Below the pieces are notes generated by a model. That model did not search any database, had not been told where the DNA came from, and saw only the letters and a list, made by a program, of their open reading frames with translations. Shown here piece after piece: positions 48,430 through 57,223 of a stretch of DNA of 64,000 nucleotides. A program made the translations under genes and the position numbers. This stretch comes from Variovorax paradoxus (GTDB lineage Bacteria; Pseudomonadota; Gammaproteobacteria; Burkholderiales; Burkholderiaceae_C): positions 992,001-1,056,000 of the forward strand of contig NZ_LR743508.1 in the NCBI RefSeq assembly GCF_902712855.1, written 5' to 3'. Positions within the stretch are counted from its first letter, which is position 1; the number at the start of each line of letters is the position of its first letter.

Positions 48430-49143
48430 TCAATCGCCGAGCACGGTCGACCAGTAGCTGCGCGCGCGGTCCATGTGCCGCAGGATCAGCAGCTGCGCCT
48501 TGGCCGAATCGCGCTCGCGGATGTGTGCGAACAGGCGCTGGTGGTCGCGCAGCGAGGCGCCGCCCTGCACCGTGTCCTCGAACATCGCTTCGCGGCGGCG
48601 GCCGGTGAAGCGGTAGAAGGCGTGCAGCACGCGCACCAGCACCGAGTTGTGCGTGGCGTCCACCAGCGCGATGTGGAAGTCGGTGTCGGCCGCCGCGATG
48701 TTGCCGTTCTGCGCCAGCACCTCTTCCGTGCGGCGCAGCACGGCCTGCATGCGGTCCAGGTCGGCGTCGGTGCGGCGCTGGCAGGCAAGCCCGGCGGCCA
48801 GCACCTCGAGATGGCCGCGCACCTCCATGGTCTCGGCCACCTCGACCGGCGTCGGCGTGCCGCCCATGTCGGTGAGCATCACCAGCGCCTCGAAGCTGGC
48901 TTCGCGCTCCACGTGCCGCAGGTAGATGCCCGAGTTGGGGCGCGACTCGACGATGCGCAGCGTGGCCAGGGTGGCGAGCGCCTCTCGCACCGCGTTGCGG
49001 CCCACGCCCAGCCGCTCGGCCAGGTCGCGCTCGGACGGCAGCCGGTCGCCGGGCTGCAGCCGGCGGTCGCGCAGGTAGGCGAGGATGCCGGCAACGGCAC
49101 CATGGCCGCTGCCGGCTTCGTGCGCTTCGGTGGTGGTGGTCAT
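48430..49143 (-). CDS. FadR-type GntR regulator
   Basis: 237 residues. The HTH is RLPSERDLAERLGVGRNAVREAL and the FCD domain follows, with the metal His in DTDFHIALVDATHN. It lies inside the operon it probably controls, 21 nt after the reductase gene. A TGGT-N3-ACCA operator stands before the operon's first gene. The acid bound by the FCD domain is unknown. Confidence 0.9.
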   Translation of the reverse strand: MTTTTEAHEAGSGHGAVAGILAYLRDRRLQPGDRLPSERDLAERLGVGRNAVREALATLATLRIVESRPNSGIYLRHVEREASFEALVMLTDMGGTPTPVEVAETMEVRGHLEVLAAGLACQRRTDADLDRMQAVLRRTEEVLAQNGNIAAADTDFHIALVDATHNSVLVRVLHAFYRFTGRRREAMFEDTVQGGASLRDHQRLFAHIRERDSAKAQLLILRHMDRARSYWSTVLGD

Positions 49144-49164
49144 GGCGTGGTTCGTGCCGTCGGC

Positions 49165-50124
49165 TCAGAGATCGAGCACCAGCGTCTTCGAGCGCGCACC
49201 CGAGCAGCAGATCATGATGCTGTCGTTGGCCTGCTTCTCCTGCGGGCTCAGGAAGTCGTCGCGGTGGTCGGGTTCGCCCGAGACCACCTGCGTGCGGCAG
49301 GTGCCGCACACGCCCGCCGTGCAGGCGTAGGGCACGTCGACGGCGTGGTCGAGCAGCGTGTCCAGGATGGTCTTGCCCGGCGCGACGGCGAACCGCTCGC
49401 CGCTTCGGTTGAGCACCACGTCGTAGCCGCCTTCGGTGGCGGCCTCGCTGGTGGCGGCGAAGCGCTCGAAGTGCACCGTGCCCGCGGGTCGCGTGGCGCA
49501 GGCCGCGATGAAGGCGTCGATCATGCGCGCCGGGCCGCAGCAGTACAGGTGGGTCTCGGGCGGTGCGTTGCGCACGATGGCGGCGATGTCGAGCCGGTCG
49601 ATGCGCGAGGAGCCGAAGCAGAAGTCGACCTCGCGGTCGTCGCCGGCCATTGCGCGCAGCGCATCGGCATACGCCGTTTCGCGCGGCGAGCGGCTTGCGT
49701 AGTGCAGCCGCCATGGCCGGCCGAGTTCGCGCAGCCGGCGCAGCATCGACATGACTGGCGTGATGCCGATGCCGCCCGCGATGAACACCGAATGCGGTGC
49801 GTCTTCGACCAGCGCGAAGTCGTTGCTCGGCGGCGTGGCGCGCAGCCGGTCGCCCACGCGCGGCGCGCTGTGCATCCAGGCCGAGCCGCCCTGGCCGTCG
49901 GCGTCGTGCTGAACCGCCACCACGTAGCGTCCGCCGTCGGACGGTGCATTCACCAGCGAGTAGCTGCGGACCATGCCGTGCGGCAGGTGCAGGTCGATGT
50001 GCGCGCCGGCGCTGAAGGCGGGCAGGCTGGCGTCGTTGGCCGAGACGAACTCGTACGACGCGATGCCCTCGGCCTCCAGCCGGATCTGCCGCAGGCGCAG
50101 GTCGATCGGGGCGGGCATGCTCAT
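49165..50124 (-). CDS. Oxygenase reductase (flavin, NAD, 2Fe-2S; phthalate-dioxygenase-reductase type)
   Basis: 319 residues. The flavin part has MVRSYSLVNAPSDGGRY, the NAD part FIAGGIGITPVMSMLRR and CCGPARMIDAF, and the C-terminal ferredoxin has CTAGVCGTC with a final CC pair. This order (flavin, NAD, ferredoxin last) is the class IA reductase layout. It feeds electrons from NADH to the Rieske oxygenase whose stop it overlaps (ATGA). Confidence 0.92.
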   Translation of the reverse strand: MSMPAPIDLRLRQIRLEAEGIASYEFVSANDASLPAFSAGAHIDLHLPHGMVRSYSLVNAPSDGGRYVVAVQHDADGQGGSAWMHSAPRVGDRLRATPPSNDFALVEDAPHSVFIAGGIGITPVMSMLRRLRELGRPWRLHYASRSPRETAYADALRAMAGDDREVDFCFGSSRIDRLDIAAIVRNAPPETHLYCCGPARMIDAFIAACATRPAGTVHFERFAATSEAATEGGYDVVLNRSGERFAVAPGKTILDTLLDHAVDVPYACTAGVCGTCRTQVVSGEPDHRDDFLSPQEKQANDSIMICCSGARSKTLVLDL

Positions 50125-51440
50125 GGCGTGTAACCGAAATCGGCGCCCAGGCGCGCGGTCATCAGTTCGCGCCCCGACTCGTTCCACGAATCTCCGGCGG
50201 GCAGCGTGAGCGACACGGCACGCACCATCGGCAGGTCGGGGTCGTCGATGCGCGGCGGGCGCTGCTGGCGCGACGCCAGGTTGCGCACGGTTTCCAGCAG
50301 CAGCCGACGCGTCATCGCGATGCCGGTGTCGCTCATGCCCAGGTGCTCCTTCGACCGGTCGTAGATGGGCGCCACGCCCGACTGGCATGCGGCGTCCTGC
50401 ACCCACAGACCGGGCAGGCCCGAGAACCAGGTCTTGGTCTGCGCGTCGTAGTTGAAGAGGAACGCGCTCTGCAGGTTGAACCGGGTCCAGTACTTCGCAT
50501 ACGGCTCGGTGGCCGGACGCGGCGCATAGGCGTTCACGCTGGGGTGCCCGGTCTCGCGGCCGGCATGGCCGTTGTCGAAGATCTTGCGGGTCTTCTCGTA
50601 GAACGGCTGCGAGGGGTGGTACGAGAACATGATGCACAGCGTGTGGTGGTCGTCCAGCGGCACCCAGGCGTGGCCGCTGAGCTCCGGGTACTGCGACTGC
50701 GGCGGCACCAGGGTGTAGAACGGCAACAGGAACTGGTTCACGCGCCAGTAGTGCGTGCGCTCGTCGAGCACGCGCTTGGACGCCACGCTCATGCCGAAGT
50801 CCTGGCGCTTGCATTCGAAGGTGGGGCGCAGGTCCTTCTTGGCGGTCCAGTCGCTGATGGCGCCCTGCTGGTCGATGCGGCCGTGCAGGATGGGCGCATG
50901 CGCGGAGTCGATCTCGCCTTCGACCGCCTGCAGCCAGTTGCACTCCTGCACGCGGAAGCTCACGTACACGTTCTCCTCGGGCACGAGGTTCCATTCGAGG
51001 TTGGGCAGCGGCGGCAGGTTGTCGCGGTCGGGGCCCATGTAGGTCCACGCGATGCCGTTGCGTTCGCGGCAGGGGTAGTTCTTGATCTGTACCGTGTCCT
51101 TCAGCCGGCTCTGCGCAGGTTCGGCCGGCGTGTCGAGCACATGGCCATCGACGCCGAACTTCCAGCCGTGATAGATGCAGCGCACGCCGCAGTCCTCGTT
51201 GCGGCCGAACACCAGCGGTGCGCCGCGGTGCGGGCAGGCGTGGTCGATCAGGCCGATGCGGCCTTCGGTGTCGCGAAAGGCGAGCAGGTCCTCGCCGAGC
51301 AGGCGCACGCGTTGCGGCTGGCCGTCGGCCTGCAGGTCGCGGCTCGGCAGGAAGGGAATCCAGTAGAGGCGCATCAGCTGCCCCATGGGGGTGTCGGGGC
51401 CGACGCGGACCAGGGTTTCGTTGTCTTCGTGGGAGAGCAT
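50121..51440 (-). CDS. Rieske non-heme iron oxygenase, large subunit
   Basis: 439 residues from the ATG giving MLSHEDNETLVRVGPDTP. The Rieske cluster ligands are ACPHRGAPL and CIYHGWKF. The mononuclear iron site is in EGEIDSAHAPILHG. The overall wording (VGPDTPMGQLMRLYWIPFL) is that of phthalate 4,5-dioxygenase / phenoxybenzoate dioxygenase-type enzymes. It dioxygenates or demethylates an aromatic acid; the substrate is not known. First gene of the operon. Confidence 0.9.
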   Translation of the reverse strand: MLSHEDNETLVRVGPDTPMGQLMRLYWIPFLPSRDLQADGQPQRVRLLGEDLLAFRDTEGRIGLIDHACPHRGAPLVFGRNEDCGVRCIYHGWKFGVDGHVLDTPAEPAQSRLKDTVQIKNYPCRERNGIAWTYMGPDRDNLPPLPNLEWNLVPEENVYVSFRVQECNWLQAVEGEIDSAHAPILHGRIDQQGAISDWTAKKDLRPTFECKRQDFGMSVASKRVLDERTHYWRVNQFLLPFYTLVPPQSQYPELSGHAWVPLDDHHTLCIMFSYHPSQPFYEKTRKIFDNGHAGRETGHPSVNAYAPRPATEPYAKYWTRFNLQSAFLFNYDAQTKTWFSGLPGLWVQDAACQSGVAPIYDRSKEHLGMSDTGIAMTRRLLLETVRNLASRQQRPPRIDDPDLPMVRAVSLTLPAGDSWNESGRELMTARLGADFGYTP

Positions 51441-51493
51441 GGGGCGCGTTTTCCTTGATGGGGCGTGAGGGGTCGCGGACACAGAATGTGGTG

Positions 51494-51528
51494 TGTCCAA
51501 TTTGGACAACCAGATTGGTAGGACCAAT
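51494..51528. promoter_or_regulatory. Two palindromes before the Rieske oxygenase operon
   Basis: TGTCCAA and TTGGACA flank one T at 51494-51508, and ATTGGT and ACCAAT flank AGG at 51514-51528. The second fits the FadR-type pattern TGGT-N3-ACCA. They lie 54-88 nt upstream of the oxygenase start and also before the divergent NUDIX gene, so both units may be controlled. Confidence 0.6.
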
Positions 51529-51595
51529 GCTAGTGCCGCGCCCTGCGCGCTGTAAAGCGATCTGCCCAATAACCTTTAGAATGGATCAACCATAG

Positions 51596-52930
51596 ATGTC
51601 CATCACGACGACCACGACGACCACGCCGATGAACCAAGGAATGAAGATGCCGGCCGCAGCCGGCGTGCGGCCCGTTCGCACGGCTGCTTCGCTCATCGTG
51701 CTGCGAGACAACGCGGCGAGTGGCAGAGGGCTCGAGGTGCTCATGCTGCGCAGGGCCGAGAAGGAAGCCGACCAGAACAGCGGTGCGAGCGTGTTCCCCG
51801 GCGGCACGGTCGATGCGCACGACCCGGCCATGCACGCCTCGTGCTGCGGCCTCGACGACACGGCCGCGAGCCTGCGCCTGGCGGTGCCCGCCAACGGGCT
51901 CGACTACTACGTGGCCGCGGTGCGCGAGTGCTTCGAGGAATCGGGCCTGCTGTTCGCCTCCGATCCATCGGGCGCGCTGGTGGCGCTCGATGCCTTGTCC
52001 GCGACCGAACGCAGTGCGTTGCGGCATTCGGCCGAGCTGGGTTCCGACGCGCTGCTGCACATGTGCCGCGAGCGCGGCTGGCAGCTGGCCGTCGACCGCC
52101 TGCGCTACTTCAGCCATTGGCTCACGCCGCCCGGCATGCCGCGGCGCTTCGACACGCGCTTCTTCGTGGCTGTCGCGCCGCAGGCCCAGACCCCGAGCGC
52201 CGACACGCGCGAGACGGTCGAATGCATGTGGCTCACGCCGGCCGAGGCACTGAGCGAGACGCGTGCGCTGAAGCTGATGAACGTGACGCGCCGCATCCTC
52301 GAGCAGCTGCAGTCCTTCGGCTCGGCGCAGGCCTGCATGGACCATGCACAGGCGCTGAGCGCGGTGCCGATGATCATGCCGCGGGTGGCCACCGTCAAGG
52401 GCGGGCGCCATCCGGTGAACCCGTGGGAGCCGGCGTACGAGGAACTCGGGCGCATCGACCCCGACGGCCACGGGCAGGGCCATCATGAGCTGGAAGACGG
52501 GCTGGTGGTGCGGCTGTCCGCGCACGTCGTGCGCGTCACGACGGGTGCGCCGGCTGTGCGCAACAGCTACCTGGTGGGCGGTGGCGCGGGCAACGAGTGG
52601 GCCCTGATCGATCCCCCGCAGGACGACGGCGCGTTGGCCGTGGTGCGCGCGGCGGCGCCCGGCGAGATCCGCTGGACGCTCGTCACCGGCGCAAGCGACC
52701 CGGGTCAAGGTGCTGGCGACGTGCTCGACATTGGCGGACTGACGCTGAAGACCGTGCAGCTTGCAGGCGCGCGTTGTTTCCTGTTCGAACAGGAGCACAC
52801 GCTCTTCAGCGGCAACGCGACGCGGGCGGACGTGGCCGCGCTTGCCGGCACCCTCGACTGGATCGCGCCTGCGCAAGGCTTCCTGCAGACGCGCGCCGAA
52901 CCCATGCAACCCTTGCTCGAACCGACATGA
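51596..52930 (+). CDS. NUDIX hydrolase fused to a degenerate metallo-beta-lactamase-like domain
   Basis: 444 residues from the ATG at 51596; later ATGs at codons 12, 16 and 18 are possible starts. The NUDIX box is split: GASVFPGGTVDAHDP, then, after a ~40-residue insert, AAVRECFEESGLLF (the REx2EE core), as in NUDT19-like enzymes that act on CoA esters. The C-terminal ~130 residues follow the MBL order (NSYLVGGG, ALIDPP), but the HxHxDH place reads LVTGASDPGQGAGDV, so metal ligands are lost. Overlaps the nitroreductase gene by ATGA. Confidence 0.82.
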   Translation: MSITTTTTTTPMNQGMKMPAAAGVRPVRTAASLIVLRDNAASGRGLEVLMLRRAEKEADQNSGASVFPGGTVDAHDPAMHASCCGLDDTAASLRLAVPANGLDYYVAAVRECFEESGLLFASDPSGALVALDALSATERSALRHSAELGSDALLHMCRERGWQLAVDRLRYFSHWLTPPGMPRRFDTRFFVAVAPQAQTPSADTRETVECMWLTPAEALSETRALKLMNVTRRILEQLQSFGSAQACMDHAQALSAVPMIMPRVATVKGGRHPVNPWEPAYEELGRIDPDGHGQGHHELEDGLVVRLSAHVVRVTTGAPAVRNSYLVGGGAGNEWALIDPPQDDGALAVVRAAAPGEIRWTLVTGASDPGQGAGDVLDIGGLTLKTVQLAGARCFLFEQEHTLFSGNATRADVAALAGTLDWIAPAQGFLQTRAEPMQPLLEPT

Positions 52931-53619
52931 ACTCCTTTTCTCCGGACAGCGCGCTGGCCGCCGCTTTCGACTCGGTGCTTGATGCGCGCTACAGCTGCCG
53001 TGGCTATCTGCCGCAGGCCGTGCCGCGCGAAACGATCGACGCCATCCTGCGCGCGGCGCAGCGCACCGCCTCGTGGTGCAACTCGCAACCGTGGCAGGTG
53101 GCGGTGACCAGCCTGGAGGCCACCGAGCGGCTGCGCCAGGCCATGGCCACGCCCGAGGCCTCGGCCGACCCGTCGTTCGACATCGCACCGCCGGCCGAGT
53201 ACCGCGGCGTGTACCGCGAGCGGCGGCGCGAATGCGGGTTCCAGCTGTATGACAGCGTGGGCATCGCGCATGGCGATCGCGAGGCCTCGGCGCGGCAGGC
53301 GCAGCTCAACTTCGGCTTCTTCGGTGCGCCGCACATGGCGCTCGTCACCACCGAGGCGGTGCTGGGCACCTACGGCGTGCTCGACTGCGGGGCTTATGTC
53401 AGCAACTTCATGCTGGCCGCAAGGGCACGTGGCGTTGCCAGCATCGCGCAGGCGGCCATCGCGTCGCGCGCGAAATTCCTGCACCGATGGTTCGACATTC
53501 CGGACGACCGCCAGGTGGTATGCGGCATCTCGTTCGGCTACGAGGACCCTGCGCACCCCGCGAACCGTTTCCGCACCACGCGCGCCGCCGTGGGCGAGGC
53601 GAGCCGCTGGGTTGACTGA
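52927..53619 (+). CDS. Nitroreductase-family flavoprotein
   Basis: 230 residues. The FMN-binding arginine is in LDARYSCRGYLPQAVPRETI, and QRTASWCNSQPWQVAV follows, as in NfnB/RutE-like proteins. LGTYGVLDCGAYVSNFMLAA is the later family motif. It reduces nitro- or quinone-type compounds, or an enoyl-like double bond, with NAD(P)H. Coupled to the NUDIX gene and divergent from the oxygenase operon, so it may help in the same pathway. Confidence 0.88.
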   Translation: MNSFSPDSALAAAFDSVLDARYSCRGYLPQAVPRETIDAILRAAQRTASWCNSQPWQVAVTSLEATERLRQAMATPEASADPSFDIAPPAEYRGVYRERRRECGFQLYDSVGIAHGDREASARQAQLNFGFFGAPHMALVTTEAVLGTYGVLDCGAYVSNFMLAARARGVASIAQAAIASRAKFLHRWFDIPDDRQVVCGISFGYEDPAHPANRFRTTRAAVGEASRWVD

Positions 53620-53638
53620 GTGGAAGGCTCCCGCGAGT

Positions 53639-55256
53639 TCAGGGACTCAGTTCGGCCAGGTAGTGCCGCGTGACCACCGGCACGCCGGCCACCTGGAAGC
53701 TGCGCGCATTCGCCTCGAGCTCGTTGCTGGCCACCGTGGCGCGCGAACGCTGGCGCAGGTAGTCGGCCCATGAGGTGACGATGAAACGCTCGACATACCG
53801 GCTCGGGTCGCCCAGGTCGCGGTACACGCGCCAGAAGGTTGCGCCGTCGCGCCGGCGCGGCACGGCCAGCTGCTGGACCGCGTCGAGAAAGCGCCGCGCA
53901 TCGGCCTCGCGGATGCAATACACGACCTCGACCGCCACCGGGCCGGCCTCGAACTCCGGCTCGGCGGGCAACGAGAGCTCGTCGCGGTGGTCGGCCAGCG
54001 TCACCTCGTCGTCGGCGCCCATGCGCAGCGGATAGGGCCGCGCCAGCGCGACGCTCGCCACCATGCATGCGGCGGACAGGCACAGCGCCGCGGGCAGCCC
54101 GATCAGGCTTGAGACCGCGCCCCACAGCGCCGAACCCAGCGCGAACGCGCCAAGCGAGCACAGCGTGTGCAGCGATGCCGCGCGCGCCCGCACCCACGGC
54201 GGGGCGCTGGTCTGAGTGGCGGCGTTGAAGGTCGACATCATCGTCATCCAGGCCGCGCCGCCGAGCACGAAGCTCAGATACACCAGCGGGCGCCAGGTCG
54301 ACAGCGCGCCCACCAGCATCGCGCTCGCGAACACCAGGCAGCAGCAGGCGGCCAGGGTGTCGAGACCGAAGCGCGAGCGGATGCGGCCGACGAAGAAGCC
54401 CGCCGACACCGCGCCGGTGCCCAGGCAGGCCATCAGCAGGCCGTAGCCCGCAGCGCCCAGGTCGAGCCGCTGCTGCGCAATGACCGGCAGCAGCGCCCAC
54501 AGCGCCGAACCCAGCCCGCTGAAGCCGGCCGTGCGCACGAGCTGCGAAGATGGCCGGGGAGTGGCGCGCATAGCGCAACGCGCTCAGCATGCCGCCCCAC
54601 AGCCGTTCGACGGGCAGCTTGCCCGGCAGCGGCGGGCGCGGCGGCCAGCGGCGCGTGGCATGGCTCATGCCGATGGCGGTGAGCACCGCGATCACGAACA
54701 CCGCGCTGGCACCCGTCAGTGCGAACACCAGGCCGGCCAGCGCGGGGCCGACGGCACGCGCGCCGTTGAAGGCCATGGACACCAGCGTGATGGCCTGGGG
54801 CAATTCCTTGCGATCGACCGTGTCGCTCACGGCCGAATTCCACGAGGGTGATTGCAGCGCGGTGCAGACGCCCAGCAGGAAGGTGAAGAACAGCAGCGTG
54901 CCCGGCCCGACCCAGCCGGCCAGCGCCAGCCCGGTGAGGACGAGCGCCGCGGTGGCATACACGCCCTGGATGCGCAGCATCAGCGTGCGGCGGTCGGTGG
55001 TGTCGGCCAGCACGCCGGCGGGCAGCGACAGCAGGAACATCGGCAGGAACGACGCGGTCTGCACCAGGGCCGCGAGAAACGAAGAGGCCGTGAGCTCGAT
55101 CATCAGCCACGACGCCGCCATGTTCTGCATGGCGTTGCCCACGAAGAACAGGCTGCCGGCCGTCCACAGGCCGCGGAACGAGCGTTGCTCGAGCGGCCGC
55201 CAGATGGAGGGCGCACGGGCAGGAGCGGCTGGGGCAGCGGGATCGTGGTGGTTCAA
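53639..55256 (-). pseudogene. MFS exporter (EntS-like, MFS_3) broken by a frameshift
   Basis: The N-terminal half reads MNHHDPAAPAAPARAPSIWR with helices up to YARHSPAIFA in one frame. The rest, from QLVRTAGFSGLGSALWALLP to the end at 53639, lies in another. The break is near 54541-54552, where GCGCAG seems reduced to GCAG (2-nt loss). Both halves are well conserved, including the C-terminal soluble domain (VVYCIREADARRFLDAVQQL) seen in MFS_3 transporters. Either a recent pseudogene or an assembly error. Confidence 0.83.
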
Positions 55257-55346
55257 GCGCGGGAGGTCCGTCGGCAGGCTGCGCGAATCATATCGACGCA
55301 GTGCGCCAAGCGCTTGTCGCGCCCGCGCCTCGCCTGCGTCCGGCGC

Positions 55347-56318
55347 TCAGACCTTGATGCGCCCCGTGGCCACCAGCTTCTGCGTGAGCGCGAGCTGCTC
55401 GGCCAGGAAGGCAGAGAGCCTGTCGGGGCCCCAGCCCGCCGGCTCGAAGCCCAGTTCGAGCAGCTTGGGGGCCACGTCGGGCAGCTTGACGATGCGTGCC
55501 ATCTCGGCCGTGAGCTTGTCGATGATCGGCTTGGGCGTGCCCGCCGGCGCGAACAGTGCGCCGAAGCCCGGCATGTTCACCTCGGGAAAACCGGCCTCGG
55601 CGAAGGTGGGCACGTCGGGGTAGAGCGGAAAGCGCGTCGGGCTGGCTACCGCCAGCGCCCGGATCTTGCCGGGGTAGCGCGACACGCCGCCCAGCGAGAC
55701 CACAGCCGTGTCGATCTGTCCGCCGATCAGGTCCTGCAGTGCCGGCGCCTCGCCCTTGTAGGGCACGTGCACGGTGTCGATGCCCGCCGCCATGTTGAGC
55801 AGCTCGCCCACGAAGTTGCCGCCCGAGCCGGGACCGTAGGACCCGTAGGAGATCTTGCCGGGCCTGCTTTTCGCCAGGTCGACGAGCTGCTTGAGCGTCT
55901 TCACGTTCAGCGACTCGCGCACGCCGATGGCGATGGGCGTGAGCGCCAGCATGCTGATGGGCGCCAGCTCCGACAGCTTGTAGGTCTGCGTGGGCTGCAG
56001 CACCAGGTTGCTGATCAGCGCGCTGTAGTTCACCAGCAGCGTGTAGCCGTCGGGCGGCGCCTTGGCCACCGTGGCCGCCGCGATGGCGCCGCTCGCGCCC
56101 GCCTTCGACTCGACGATGGCCGGCTGGCCCCAGGCCTCGGTGAGCTTCTGGCCGATGACCCGCATCATCGTGTCGTGCCCGCCGCCGGCGGGCGTGGGAA
56201 TGACGAACTTGATGATGTTGCCGGGATATGCAGCGTCGGCCCAGGCGAACCGGGGCAGGGCGGCGGTGCCCGCCAGCGCGAGGCCGGTGGCAAGGGTGTG
56301 GCGGCGGGTCGGGTTCAT
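55347..56318 (-). CDS. Bug/TctC-family periplasmic solute receptor
   Basis: 323 residues with CAGGAGA before the ATG. The signal is Tat-like or Sec-like (NPTRRHTLATGLALAGTAAL, mature from DAAYPG). Motifs are IIKFVIPTPAGGGHDTMMR and VESKAGASGAIAAATVAKA. Divergent from a FadR-type regulator with a TGGTTGAACCA operator in the gap. It probably collects the acid used by the downstream acyl-CoA module. Confidence 0.91.
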   Translation of the reverse strand: MNPTRRHTLATGLALAGTAALPRFAWADAAYPGNIIKFVIPTPAGGGHDTMMRVIGQKLTEAWGQPAIVESKAGASGAIAAATVAKAPPDGYTLLVNYSALISNLVLQPTQTYKLSELAPISMLALTPIAIGVRESLNVKTLKQLVDLAKSRPGKISYGSYGPGSGGNFVGELLNMAAGIDTVHVPYKGEAPALQDLIGGQIDTAVVSLGGVSRYPGKIRALAVASPTRFPLYPDVPTFAEAGFPEVNMPGFGALFAPAGTPKPIIDKLTAEMARIVKLPDVAPKLLELGFEPAGWGPDRLSAFLAEQLALTQKLVATGRIKV

Positions 56319-56350
56319 CGGTTGTCTCCTGGGGTGTCTCAAATTATCAT

Positions 56351-56361
56351 TGGTTGAACCA
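56351..56361. promoter_or_regulatory. FadR-type operator TGGTTGAACCA
   Basis: Perfect palindrome (TGGT-TGA-ACCA) between the Bug receptor gene (33 nt away) and the FadR gene at 56458. It is preceded by TTATCAT, also seen before the FadR gene at 59582. A strong candidate for autoregulation and control of the receptor. Confidence 0.65.
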
Positions 56362-56457
56362 TAACGAATGCATGGAGAATGGTCAATCAGCGCCGGCCCC
56401 GGGCCGGGCACACTAGCCGGTCCTGCGCATGTCCGTGAACCGAGGAAGAAAGAAGCC

Positions 56458-57186
56458 ATGTCCGATACCACTCCTGTTTTCGCGCCCGTGCGCATGCGCC
56501 GCGCCTTCGAGGCCATCTGCGACCAGATCCGCCAGCAGGTGGCCGACGGGCTGCTGGCCGCGGGCGACCGGCTGCCCAGCGAGAAGGACCTGTCGGAGCA
56601 GTTCGGAGTGAGCCGCAGCGGCGTGCGCGAGGCGCTGCGCAGCCTCGAGATGGCGGGCATGGTCGAAGCGCTGACCGGCATCAACGGCGGCTTCTACATC
56701 AAGCAGTCGCACCCCGAAGGCATCACGCAGGCGGTGCGCGACATGGTGGCGCTCAAGCAGGTGCCGGTGTCGGACGTGACCGAGGCGCGCATCCTGCTGT
56801 GCGGCCTGGCCATCAAGCTGGCCTGCGAACGCGGCACCAACGAAGACTTTGCCGCCATCGAGGCCGACATCGACCGCTTCGCCGAACTGGTGAGGCAGGG
56901 CAAGCCGGTGCGCGACAGCGGGCTCATCACCGAGTTCTACCGGCTCATCGGCCGCGCGACCCACAACGAGGTGATCGTGATGCTGATCGATGCGCTCTCC
57001 GAAATCCTGCGCGGGCTCATCGCGCAACTGCAGACGCCGCACAGCAATGTGGTGCAGGTGCGGCGCAAGGTGCTGCGGCTGATGCGCGAGCGCGATGCGG
57101 AGAAGGCCAGCGCCGCGCTGGCCAAGCACCTGACTGCGCTGCACACGCTGCTGGAGGACATGGAACGCAAGAAGCCGGCGCGCTGA
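56458..57186 (+). CDS. FadR-type GntR regulator
   Basis: 242 residues from the ATG giving MSDTTPVFAPVRMRRAFEAI, after GAGGAAGAAAG. The HTH is RLPSEKDLSEQFGVSRSGVREALRSLE. The FCD domain lacks the usual DxxFH text at the first metal site (ITEFYRLIGRATHN instead), so effector binding may differ from canonical members. Divergent from the Bug receptor; convergent with the acyl-CoA dehydrogenase gene. Confidence 0.9.
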   Translation: MSDTTPVFAPVRMRRAFEAICDQIRQQVADGLLAAGDRLPSEKDLSEQFGVSRSGVREALRSLEMAGMVEALTGINGGFYIKQSHPEGITQAVRDMVALKQVPVSDVTEARILLCGLAIKLACERGTNEDFAAIEADIDRFAELVRQGKPVRDSGLITEFYRLIGRATHNEVIVMLIDALSEILRGLIAQLQTPHSNVVQVRRKVLRLMRERDAEKASAALAKHLTALHTLLEDMERKKPAR

Positions 57187-57223
57187 GCGCCCGCTTTCCG
57201 GTGGCCACGGCCTGCCGCGCCGC

